In this document: piece by piece, positions 22,601-29,190 of the stretch
How positions within the stretch are numbered: position 1 is the stretch's first letter
Layout of the letters: each line of letters starts with the position of its first letter
Source of the DNA: Apostichopus parvimensis
Taxonomy: Eukaryota; Echinodermata; Holothuroidea; Aspidochirotida; Stichopodidae
Assembly (NCBI GenBank): GCA_000934455.1
Contig: KN889675.1
Span: forward strand, 1-29,190
Length of the DNA stretch: 29,190 nucleotides
Direction of reading: 5' to 3'
Notes under the pieces: model-generated
Database searches by the model: none
What the model was told of the DNA's origin: nothing
Seen by the model: only the letters and a program-made list of their open reading frames with translations
Position numbers and translations under genes: made by a program

Positions 22601-25600
22601 CAGAAAACTGCTCGGTTACAGAAAACTGATACGTTAAAGAAAACTGATCCGTTACAGAAAAGCGATCCGTTACAGAAAACTGATCCATTACAGGAAAGTG
22701 ATCCATACCAATGGGAAGACAGTCCAGAGAGGAGTACAGAACCAGACATGTCGGATCTGATCCGGGCGATATCACAGCCGAAGATTTCTCTCTCTAAGAT
22801 GAAGAAACAAGAGGATACAGTCAAAGAAAAACGACTCGTAGAGGTCATTAAAATGTCTGAGGTAGGAAGATGTTTAGTTAGCTTGGTTTTAGTTTAGCTT
22901 GGCATGGAAAGATTGAGTTATTTATATATCTAATTGAAACTATTGTTATTTCTCTTTCTGTTATAACTTAAGAATTGAAACTTAACTGGAAAGGGTTTTT
23001 TTAAACTGTTTTTATAGCATTCACTGCATTGATAATTCTCTAAGTTTTCAACAGTTCCATTTTGCTCAACATGTACATGATGCAAATCTAAGAATTACTT
23101 ATTCAGAATTAGCTCTTCTCTCTTCTATGCATAATTAGCACCTAAGTAACTTTGTTCATTTACCGGTGAAAATCAAAATACCAGCTTTGCTAAGGTTTTG
23201 TTAATTGTTTAAAAGAGAAAACAAAAATCCGGAGCCTGTTTCTTGGCTCATACTAGCAAATATGGAGAACCTGTGCAATCAAGAGTCTTCTGTAATTTCC
23301 ATCTACCCTTGCAGAAATAATGTTTCTTGTTAATGGCTTGATTGACATACTCAGGAATTTGAATTCAAAACTGGAAAGCTTTAATATCTTAAAGATAATT
23401 TTTGGCTTTGTAATTGAATTCAATTCCCCTTAATAAAGGTGTGGGGCTATTTGTGTTCTCCATGATCGTACATCCAGCCATCGTTTTCTCAAACTTTGAG
23501 TAATCTATTCATTTTTCTCTGACAGCAGCCGACGACATCCCTACCATCGAAGCCGGCCAGCGTCGTTTTAGAATCTCCGAGCAGTAGCTTCGACATGTCT
23601 CACATGAATCTGGAGGACTTCACCAGCCAGAGACTTGAAGAGGATGAGGATGATGATAGGGATGAAAGGTTCCCAGGAGAGGGAAAGGACGGTGGAGGTG
23701 AAGACAGGGTCGTGGGAGGGACCAACCAGGAGACGGCGGGGGGTACAGAACGGTCCTCACTCAACTGGCACGAAGAGGATAGAGCAACAGATAAAGGACC
23801 CTATGAAGCACAGATCAGAATACCAGGGGGTAAGAAAATGCCCTCCAGCGAAAAAAGTTGGGCCGATGGTTCAGGTATGTTTGAGATTTATATTTTATTT
23901 TAGGTTTTCCAGTTTTGTCATCCATCATGCTAACCTGTAAGTTTTTCCTATTAAAACTACAGAGGTGGTGGTCTACGATGAAATAGAAATGTTAAATAAT
24001 GTTTGCTGTCTTGCTTTGTGTAAAATACTTGGGGGAAAAACTCTACCAGGGGGAAACAAAATTCCACTGACAAAAGCCAGATGGAAATGGATCATATAAT
24101 AAAATAACATAAAAATGGAAGACAATTAAATGAAATACTGAAGTCATTTTTACCTTTTTCCATCTGTGTCCAAGCTCTCATCTTTTTATTCAACCTTTAC
24201 AGATTATCCACCAGTTTCCTGTTCCGATAGCTCGGTTAGCGAAGCATCGGGCTCCGAAACCCAGCAAGTCAGAGCCAGCAAGAGAAAACGTAAAGCACCA
24301 ACCCCGATAGATGAAGAGTCGGGCCCGTCAAGTATGCCCAGCTGGGCCAGGGCTGCCTGGAAGTGAGTTTTTATGAGTTATATGTAATATTGTGATATGT
24401 TTATTATGTAATGATGCGTAAAATGTTAAGTATTGCATTGTGTCACTATAGTATGCGTTAGGTTCATCTCCTTGGTTTGGCTTGAAGAAGCTCAATTGTT
24501 GTGGTAAACATATCTTCAGAATCATTCACTGTCAAACTTAAAATTTTAGGTTCTGGAGACATGGATGTGGTTGGCAGAGGTCCTTGCAGGGGTCCTTGCA
24601 GGTCCATTTCAGAATTTCTTGTGGGTTCTGACGACACAGAGGTTGTTTGACTGGGATTGCTTCAGGGCAAGTCAGAAGTTTTAGATTCTGAAGACATGGG
24701 TGTGTTTGCTTAACAGGGATAGTTGCAGGACTGAAGATGGCCACATTTTTTGTTGGGGAGGGGGGCGGGGGTGGGGGCAATTTCCTGATGGTCAGCTCCC
24801 TTTCTGTAAGATGACGTTGTTATATCAGTAATGTGAACGATTACCCACAATGCCTATGTCCATCTCCTTCTCTGTTTGACCAGCATGTTACTGAGAGTGA
24901 TGAGGTTTCGAGGAGCAAACAGAGCCAAGGGTGACATCAACGCTGCCTCATGGTTCAACCGTCCAGGTAACACCATTCACTGTTTCCACATGGCGTCAAT
25001 TCCAGAATATTTCAGATCATTTTTTTGATATACAATTTTTCGGGGAAAGTTAACAAGTTTTTGGGGGCTGTCTGGAATTTCAGCCACTTGGGTACAGTAT
25101 AGATCTTGTTTTCTGGGTTGAACTATTTCAATTCTGTGTTAGTAAAAAAATTTTTTTTTTATTTTTGTCCAAAGTTATTCAGATGTACTTAGTCAGTTTT
25201 TCTTTGTTGATCATATGGTTCTAAGCAATATCAATAAATCTACATTTATCTGAAGAGACCTGAATATTGAAATAAAATCAGAGTGACAGGGAAAGTGTTT
25301 TGTAAATGCAAGAAGAACAATGTTGACGGGGGGAGGTGGAGTGGAAACTGGCACCTTAGAAGGGGAAGACAATAATTGTGATTTTAAAGCGGTGCTAAGA
25401 AGTTTTCCTTTGTTTTTATAATTATGATATGCCAATAATCGAATTACATTTTCATTTATTTATCTTTAGTTGACCCAAAGGAATCTCCCGAGTACTTTAA
25501 GATCATCAAAACCCCGATGGATTTCAGTACCATTAAGAGGAATCTTGAGGTTTGTAGCCAACATTTTTTTTTCAAATATTATAAAATCTTCATTTGCATG

Positions 25601-27278
25601 TTAAAAATGTTATCATCTGGACATTTAGTATCAGAGATTGTCCAAACAATCTCAGGATCCTGCTGAAATCTGCATCCAAATTCCTACATGGCTTTCTTGA
25701 GATACTGATCATTAAATATTTTCCAAAAGTGACTGTGTACAATGTTATACATATATGTATACCAGGAGGCATTGGATGTGTTTGATACAAAACTGAAAAC
25801 TGAAAAGAAAAAAAAATTAAATTACTGCTCCATCTGCAATTTGCTGGTTTAAATACTGGTTTTACTGCTCTTCCTCAAACAACTAAAATATTCAAACATC
25901 TATCCTTGTCATACCTTTGCATTTAGGAGGTACTGGATGTTGCAGGTTTGAAGTATTGAATTGTTCCCCTCCCCCTCCACCCCCACCCCCAATTTCAAGA
26001 ATACCATCTTTCTCTTCTCCTTGCTTCAGATTTTTAAATTATAGCTCCATAAGCAATTTTCTGGTTGAATGTTTGTTGATCTTCCTCAAACAACTAAAAT
26101 ATTCAAACTTCTATCCTGAACATACCTTTGCAGTTAGGAGGTACTGGATGTTGCAGGTTTGAAATATTGGATTGCTCCCCCACCCCCTCTCCCTCCCCAC
26201 TCCCAATTTCAAGAATACCATCTTTCTCTTCTCGTTGCTGAAACCAGATTTCCTTTTACATCTCCTCGCATTTCAGAACGGCTTATATCAAGGATTCACC
26301 GATTTCCATCACGACATGATAATGGTACGAAGAAATTGCCTGAAATTTAATCCTCCGGGACACAAGGCCCGGAAAGACTGCGATGAAGTGTTTCAGTTTT
26401 ATCAAGAGGAGTATAATAAAACGACAGAGAGATGGGGCAAGGTAGGAATGAGTTTTGTTATGGTCAACTGAGAGTTGCTAAGCTTTCATTTTATATATTA
26501 GTAGTTTTTTTTTGTAATTTTAAGTTTGCAGGTGTGGACAGTTTTCACTTGTAGGTCACGTTTCTCAGTAAGCCTAACACAAATTGCGGTCAAGAAAATA
26601 CTGACGGCCATTAAAATACGGTTCATACTACTAGAGCCTTCGGTTCTGTATTTAGAGGTGGTAAGAGTCAGGCCAGGCCCCCCAGGGATGATCGTTTCTC
26701 AAGGTCCCCGGGGATGTTTCCTCCCAATGGTCAATCATAACTTTTGATTCAGTATATTCCAAAAATAAATATTACAACACTTTCCTTTATCTTGCTTTCC
26801 TCACCCACATTTTCCCAGGTCCCCAAATTTGCCCCTTACACCCTTTCCTGTCAGGTGCATTTCTGAATGCATAAAACAATTACAAGATCAATTTCACTCC
26901 AACGACACCCCTTCACTATAAGGTTACCAGACGCTCCCGATTTCTAAGGACAGTCCCCTGGATTCCATGTACCACCCTATGATTAAAAGGTCCCCCCCCC
27001 ACTCCCCGAAATGCCCCTGGATTTTACGTTTTGTCCGAGGATTATTTTCAGAATTTGTCAAAAGGCCCTGAATAAACTCCAAGTCGATTATAGGTACATG
27101 AAGTAATATTTATAAACATAAAGATTGTTGCGTCCGATGACTCTGTACCCTGCGTAACAAGCTAAGCGGTCAAGATGTGTGATCGCAGAGTGAATGTCTC
27201 TCTTCCCTTTGTTTCTCTCAGGCACAAAGTGCTCCCAAGTCGCCAAAGAGGCTGCGTCCAGATCAGACGGCAAAGTGA
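11889..27278 (+). CDS. EMSY: EMSY orthologue with C-terminal bromodomain (21 coding exons)
   Basis: EMSY is a nuclear repressor that in human binds BRCA2 and HP1 and joins SIN3/KDM5-type complexes. Coding exons: 11889-12049, 12584-12658, 13485-13657, 13961-14077, 15026-15282, 15476-15734, 16393-16584, 16961-17116, 17648-17797, 18083-18201, 18441-19370, 19655-19781, 20701-20853, 21207-21299, 21606-22861, 23526-23874, 24203-24362, 24884-24966, 25470-25549, 26277-26441, 27222-27278. Every intron is GT-AG, every phase agrees, and the sum is 5112 nt: 1703 residues plus TGA. Order: ENT (about 10-112), long Ser/Thr/Lys/Gln disorder (113-1545), a basic KRKRK signal (1549-1553), bromodomain (about 1572-1685), basic tail. 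Human EMSY is about 1320 residues. The bromodomain is the unexpected part. The risk is that exons 16-21 belong to a second gene, but no start, stop or gap separates them. Confidence 0.9.
13961..18201 (+). CDS. EMSY: EMSY exons 4-10: disordered Ser/Thr-rich region
   Basis: Seven exons (13961-14077 to 18083-18201), mostly phase 1, encode residues about 137-553. Composition is Ser, Thr, Gly, Pro and Lys with few hydrophobics. Exon 5 holds a conserved-looking TFVSRAMGKSRKN patch. Exon 7 is His/Lys/Ser-rich (KHRKRHSSKH), a possible nuclear signal. Exon 10 has KPNVIVVQKS, a beta-like stretch of the kind repeated through vertebrate EMSY. No folded domain is recognised. The phase-1 pattern means single exons could be skipped without frame shift. 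Confidence 0.88.
15800..16171. other. 50-N gap flanked by an exact 161-bp duplicate
   Basis: The 161 bases at 15800-15960 reappear identically at 16011-16171 with only the N run between them. It lies in the EMSY intron between exons 6 and 7. Two contig ends that should have overlapped were probably joined with a gap instead of being merged. Confidence 0.9.
17312..17412. repeat. Foldback (inverted-repeat) element in EMSY intron
   Basis: A perfect 20-bp stem (from AATCCTAGCAGG through CTTCTT, 17338-17357, against its complement ending about 17387) with a short loop is extended outward by a second complementary pair, GTAAAAGTAAGTGG (17312-17325) and CCACTTACTTTTAC (17399-17412), with a few unpaired bases between. 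The whole thing folds into a roughly 46-bp stem. It could be a small MITE-like foldback element or a structured intronic RNA. No target-site duplication was established. Confidence 0.88.
18441..19370 (+). CDS. EMSY: EMSY exon 11: large exon with 16-residue repeats
   Basis: A 930-bp exon, phase 0 at both ends, residues 554-863. It is rich in Gly, Ser, Gln and Pro. At its centre (18888-19079) four tandem 48-bp units each encode SGQKGLGNSSPQLGSV-type sequence, followed by a partial fifth copy. Unit-to-unit base differences are few, so the expansion is recent. Nothing suggests a folded domain. The exon is in frame as a cassette and could be skipped. Confidence 0.9.
18888..19092 (+). repeat. 48-bp coding minisatellite (EMSY exon 11)
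   Basis: Four near-identical 48-bp units plus a partial copy. Each unit is 16 residues, beginning SGQKGLGNSS. Near-identity at the DNA level, third positions included, indicates recent slippage or unequal exchange. Confidence 0.93.
19655..21299 (+). CDS. EMSY: EMSY exons 12-14
   Basis: Three short exons (19655-19781, 20701-20853, 21207-21299), residues about 864-987. Exon 12 opens VIVKQKSS, a short beta-like stretch, then polar Ser/Glu sequence. Exon 13 has an Ala/Leu helix-like patch (STASAARALLDMG). Exon 14 is Thr/Pro/Ser-rich. All three end in phase 1. No domain is recognised. Confidence 0.85.
19940..20300 (-). repeat. Possible interspersed repeat in EMSY intron 12
   Basis: This 920-bp intron contains a GC-richer block. 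On the minus strand it includes GGTCTCCATCCGACGGACGA followed by AAACTGTACCTC. This resembles the GGTCTC-ATCGGATGAGACG-TTAAAC-GAGGTC-type motif I recall as widespread in marine invertebrate genomic repeats. Boundaries are guesses and there is no terminal-repeat evidence. Confidence 0.35.
21606..22861 (+). CDS. EMSY: EMSY exon 15: largest exon, acidic helix and Gln/Lys repeats
   Basis: 1256 bp, phase 1 in, phase 0 out, residues 988-1406. It starts with a hydrophobic-acidic helix-like segment, LTPSDVSEFVDQFEEFLERE (about 1030-1049), the only part likely to fold and so a candidate partner-binding helix. It continues with three 15-residue ESIPSAGKLMSK units (22016-22147), a mixed stretch with Val-rich strands, then 16-17 tandem six-residue PLQKTD/LLQKRD units (22415-22720). 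It ends in a short hydrophobic SDLIRAISQPKISLSKMKK segment. If the exon-15 donor at 22862 were not used, the frame would stop 36 bp later at 22897. Confidence 0.88.
22016..22147 (+). repeat. 45-bp coding repeat, three copies (EMSY exon 15)
   Basis: Three tandem units, each encoding ESIPSAG(K/T)(L/I)MS(K/N) plus a three-residue spacer ending in V. Base identity between units is high in the GAATCGATCCCATCGGCTGG core. Confidence 0.92.
22415..22720 (+). repeat. 18-bp coding minisatellite (EMSY exon 15)
   Basis: About 16 full 18-bp units plus a degenerate 17th. The consensus is CCGTTACAGAAAACTGAT, encoding PLQKTD, with LLQKRD and LLQKTN variants in blocks (higher-order doublets PLQKRD-LLQKTD at the start). 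Later units drift (RLQKTD, TLKKTD, PYQWED). All length changes are multiples of 18, so the frame is kept. The repeats alternate basic and acidic residues and would be strongly polar. Confidence 0.93.
23526..24362 (+). CDS. EMSY: EMSY exons 16-17: acidic linker and nuclear signal
   Basis: Exon 16 (23526-23874, phase 0 in, 1 out) contains SHMNLEDFTSQRLEEDEDDD, an acidic patch, then Gly-rich polar sequence. Its acceptor is a NAGNAG site (ACAGCAG at 23522-23528), so one Gln may be included or omitted. Exon 17 (24203-24362, phase 1 in, 2 out) carries Ser clusters, the basic signal SKRKRKAPTP (about 1548-1557), then PSWARAAW, which leads straight into the first bromodomain helix encoded by the next exon. 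The junction codon AA plus C (Asn) is completed across the intron. Confidence 0.85.
24884..26441 (+). CDS. EMSY: EMSY exons 18-20: bromodomain
   Basis: Three exons (24884-24966, 25470-25549, 26277-26441) encode a full bromodomain, about residues 1572-1685. Helix Z: MLLRVMRFRGA. ZA loop: SWFNRPVDPKESPEYFKIIK, with the classic PVDP and Tyr1612 in the Y-x-x-I-I position. The PMDFSTIKRNLE motif follows. Helix B runs through DFHHDMIMVRRNCLKFN, where Asn1655 (FN) is the acetyl-lysine-contacting Asn. Helix C: DCDEVFQFYQEEY. The usual WPF shelf is WF here, without the Pro. All the expected binding residues are present, so it is probably a functional reader of acetylated histones. The nearest bromodomain subfamily cannot be named by eye. 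Confidence 0.93.
25817..26244. repeat. Tandem duplication (about 215-bp unit) in the bromodomain intron
   Basis: Copy 1 (about 25817-26030) and copy 2 (about 26034-26244) share CTTCCTCAAACAACTAAAAT, AGGAGGTACTGGATGTTGCA and AATTTCAAGAATACCATC in order. They differ by scattered substitutions and by the length of a C-rich run. Copy 2 ends about 30 bp before the acceptor of exon 20, so it provides part of that splice site's pyrimidine context. Confidence 0.9.
27222..27278 (+). CDS. EMSY: EMSY terminal exon
   Basis: After acceptor GTTTCTCTCAG the frame (phase 0) adds 18 residues rich in Lys, Pro and Ser, with SPKRLRP as a basic motif, and ends at TGA (27276-27278). Confidence 0.8.
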   Translation, partial: AQSAPKSPKRLRPDQTAK

Positions 27279-28385
27279 TGCAGCGTGTGCTACGGTCAAC
27301 CATCCCCTGCTCTCAGAGCAGGCACCATTCTTGGCCCCGTCTGGGCCACTCTCGGCCCAGCAGGTGCTGGTAATATCATATTAATATTTGACAAGCATAT
27401 CAGCGCTTTGAAACGGAACTGCTTAAAGCATCGTGCTCCTCAGCATCCTGTTATGACTATTCTGGGCATTAGACATCCATTTAAACTGACAAGGGATGAT
27501 GAGATGGGTAATCATTACTTGGAAAAGAAGATTACTGGAGAAAAAGAAAGAACCATTTTCAATAATTACCATGGCAACTTAACATGGCAAAAATCATGTT
27601 CTTGTTTGTTATGATTGACAAAGCGATGCTTTTTGGTTTCGATGATAATTGTAACCTTTGCATTCATGATGGCGTATGTGTGTTTGTGAGTGTGTTTGTG
27701 ACGCCCAGCTTGTAAACACGATATCTCAAGAAGGGAAGGTCAGACCAATTTCATTTTTAGTGTGTAGAAGTACCACATTGAGTACAAGAAGCCTATTGTT
27801 TTTGGTGGAGGTCAAAGGTTTGGGGTCACCAGGGGTCAAATTATGAAAACCTTGTCACGATATCTCAAGAAGGAAATTGCAACATTTGACTCAAATATGA
27901 GTAAATAATATCTGTGCATTGGAGTTAATCCTAAAGCCCATCATATGAACATCTTTTGTTTCAAAATGCACAGGCATGTGTATTTATACTCTTGCTAAGT
28001 TAATGGAGTAATGCATATGTGTCTGTGTGTGGGGGGGGGGTGTTGAAGGAGGTGGTCTGGGTGGTGGTAAGGGGAGGGGAAGAATGACTTGGAAGTTATT
28101 ATGCATTAGTTTGCTCAAAAAAGTTTATGGTAAATTCTGTTGTCTGTTATGTGATTATTTTCATTGGAAAGTTTTGTTTCAGGACAGGATAAGGGTGGTG
28201 ATTGAATTAGAGAAAAGTCCTGTCACTAAACAGACTTGGCATGAAAAAGTTCATGTTCAAAATATCCTTTATTAACCTTAAATATATTAGAAGCAATTTT
28301 ATTCCTTCTCTTACAAGTATCTGCATGTACGGAATGGTTAGAAGTACTTAATTCACCTGCTATGGAATGGTTTGTTCTAAATAAA
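27279..28385 (+). other. EMSY: EMSY 3' UTR and candidate poly(A) signal
   Basis: No further coding sequence is recognised on the plus strand. The first AATAAA after the stop codon is at 28380-28385, giving a 3' UTR of about 1.1 kb if used. Two copies of CACGATATCTCAAGAAGG lie inside it. Confidence 0.45.
27717..27873. repeat. Interspersed-type repeat with duplicated 18-bp motif
   Basis: CACGATATCTCAAGAAGG occurs at 27717-27734 and again at 27856-27873. Between them lie GGTCAGACCAATTTCAT and GGTCAAAGGTTTGGGGTCAC. The style is that of a dispersed noncoding repeat family. The family cannot be named without a repeat library. Confidence 0.5.
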
Positions 28386-28494
28386 GTGGATGTATATTTT
28401 GATACATGTATTGAATTTTTTTGGAATTGTTTTGTTTGATGAGTTTTCTGCAAGCTGCTAAACAAGGTAGGATATATTTTGAGGAAAAGAAAGC

Positions 28495-28562
28495 AGTAGT
28501 TGGGATTGAACCAGGGACCTTCTGCTGCCAAAACTTTTTCTCTACCACTAGACCATTAGGTG
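28495..28562 (-). repeat. tRNA-like / SINE head 1
   Basis: On the minus strand an A-box TGGTCTAGTGGTAGAG (28555-28540) is followed by a B-box GGTTCAATCCC (28512-28502). The span of 54 nt is right for a tRNA. The acceptor stem does not close well, so it is more likely a tRNA-derived SINE or pseudogene than an active tRNA. Confidence 0.6.
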
Positions 28563-28647
28563 GGAGAAAGCTTTTGCTTGCTTTTTAAATATTTAAAGAT
28601 CCAGTTGTTTGGACTTGGTGCTTTTATAAAACATTTTCTCCACTGAT

Positions 28648-28838
28648 CCTTGTCAGGGAGAGGGAACCTTGTCAGGGGGGAGAGGTGCCGGCGAACACCC
28701 TTGTCCGCTTGGAAACCTTGTCAGGGGGAGGGGTTCCGGCGAACACCCTTGTCCGCTTGGGAACCTTGTCAGGGGGGAGGGGTGCCGGCGAACACCCTTG
28801 TCCGCTTGGGAACCTTGTCAGAGGGAGGGGTGCCGGCA
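28648..28838. repeat. 49-bp GC-rich tandem repeat
   Basis: Units begin AACCTTGTCAGGGGG at 28665, 28714, 28762 and 28811, so they are 48-49 bp long. They contain TGCCGGCGAACACCCTTGTC. Three are full, the fourth is truncated after GCCGGCA, and a fragment precedes at 28648. All frames stay open through it on both strands, which is a repeat artefact. It stands out as GC-rich in AT-rich DNA. Confidence 0.92.
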
Positions 28839-28867
28839 AAGTCCTTTTGCCAGCGATCACTCACCCT

Positions 28868-28926
28868 GGACTTGAACCGAGTCGATCAGAAACTTCTAAT
28901 CGCATACGGAACAACCAATTACACCA
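28868..28926 (-). repeat. tRNA-like / SINE head 2
   Basis: Minus strand: A-box-like TGGTGTAATTGGTT (28926-28913), then B-box GGTTCAAGTCC (28878-28868), 59-nt span. Between them CGATTAGAAGTTTCTGATCG forms a hairpin, in the position of an anticodon arm. Probably tRNA-derived. Confidence 0.55.
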
Positions 28927-29010
28927 TTTTGGTTCCCAAGGAATCAACTTCATTTCTTATCTTTATACTTCCACCTGCTTCAAAGAACAGAAAAGTAAAA
29001 GGCTCTGGCT

Positions 29011-29104
29011 GGACTTGAACCATAGACATGCATCCTGTGGGAATTGAACCCCTACACAAGGAGTTTGTCTTGCTCTTCAGGTACAGGCACTAACCACTGC
29101 GCCA
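29011..29104 (-). repeat. tRNA-like / SINE head 3 with extra B-box
   Basis: Minus strand: A-box TGGCGCAGTGGTTAG (29104-29090), B-box GGTTCAATTCC (29050-29040), 65-nt span as in tRNAs with a long variable arm. A second B-box-like GGTTCAAGTCC follows at 29021-29011. The A-box match is excellent. Probably the tRNA-derived head of a SINE. Confidence 0.6.
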
Positions 29105-29190
29105 CTGTAACTGTTGAGAAATAATGCTCGTTTCTAATATTTAAGGTTCATGATGGAAGGAAAGAGTATAAGAATAGAAAAAGGAAAACT

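Larger units (their letters stand above)
12050..27221. other. EMSY introns over 300 bp
   Basis: Introns longer than 300 bp and what they hold: 12050-12583, 12659-13484 and 14078-15025, nothing recognised; 13658-13960, nothing recognised; 15735-16392, the gap; 16585-16960, nothing recognised; 17117-17647, the foldback; 19782-20700, a possible interspersed repeat; 20854-21206 and 21300-21605, nothing apart from a G-rich run near 21375-21415; 22862-23525, nothing; 23875-24202, nothing; 24363-24883, a local duplication (about 24543-24575 and 24678-24715, both with TTTTAG-TTCTG-AGACATGG); 24967-25469, nothing; 25550-26276, the tandem duplication; 26442-27221, nothing recognised. Confidence 0.6.

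Noticed and set aside
22345..22848. Antisense and shifted open frames across the 18-bp repeat (Cys/Phe/Asn-rich)
   Set aside because: An 18-bp repeat keeps all six frames open. The plus-strand frame with PLQKTD units agrees with both exon borders and is the real one.
28650..29047. Overlapping open frames in the 49-bp repeat
   Set aside because: They are open only because the repeat lacks stops. There is no start context or similarity, and the region contains tRNA-like modules instead.
28495..29104. Functional tRNA genes
   Set aside because: A- and B-boxes are present but I could not close acceptor stems, and an extra B-box lacks its A-box. A SINE or pseudogene origin is more likely.

Overview
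The window is animal nuclear DNA: two intron-rich genes with GT-AG introns, AT-rich noncoding sequence, many tandem repeats and one scaffold gap (50 N at 15961-16010). Both proteins look like orthologues of human genes but with divergent linkers. The gene style, the short palindrome TAGGCCTA near the promoters and the interspersed repeats suggest a marine invertebrate deuterostome, possibly an echinoderm. The species call is an inference and is weak.

Layout. Bases 1-3285 are flanking DNA with a 23-bp minisatellite. From 10590 down to 3286, on the minus strand, lie eight exons of a TRAPPC14 (C7orf43/MAP11) orthologue. From 10591 to 11888 is a compact divergent intergenic region. From 11889 to 27278, on the plus strand, lies a complete EMSY orthologue in 21 coding exons. 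I checked every exon junction by hand: the phases agree throughout and the spliced frame is 5112 nt (1703 codons plus TGA). From 27279 to the end are the 3' UTR and a repeat-rich tail with several tRNA-derived, SINE-like modules.

Main point. The EMSY orthologue starts with a canonical ENT domain (BRCA2/HP1-type chromatin repressor), continues as a long Ser/Thr/Lys-rich disordered chain with three independent in-frame coding repeats, and ends in a complete bromodomain (about residues 1572-1685) with the acetyl-lysine-binding Asn (Asn1655) preserved. Vertebrate EMSY, as I know it, has the ENT domain but no bromodomain. This gene therefore predicts a chromatin repressor that carries its own acetyl-lysine reader.

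How the genes relate. TRAPPC14 (vesicle tethering and ciliogenesis) and EMSY (chromatin repression) are not known partners. They are arranged head to head about 1.3 kb apart and may share a promoter. The N-terminal part of TRAPPC14 (about 150 residues in human) was not found, and its C-terminus is ambiguous.
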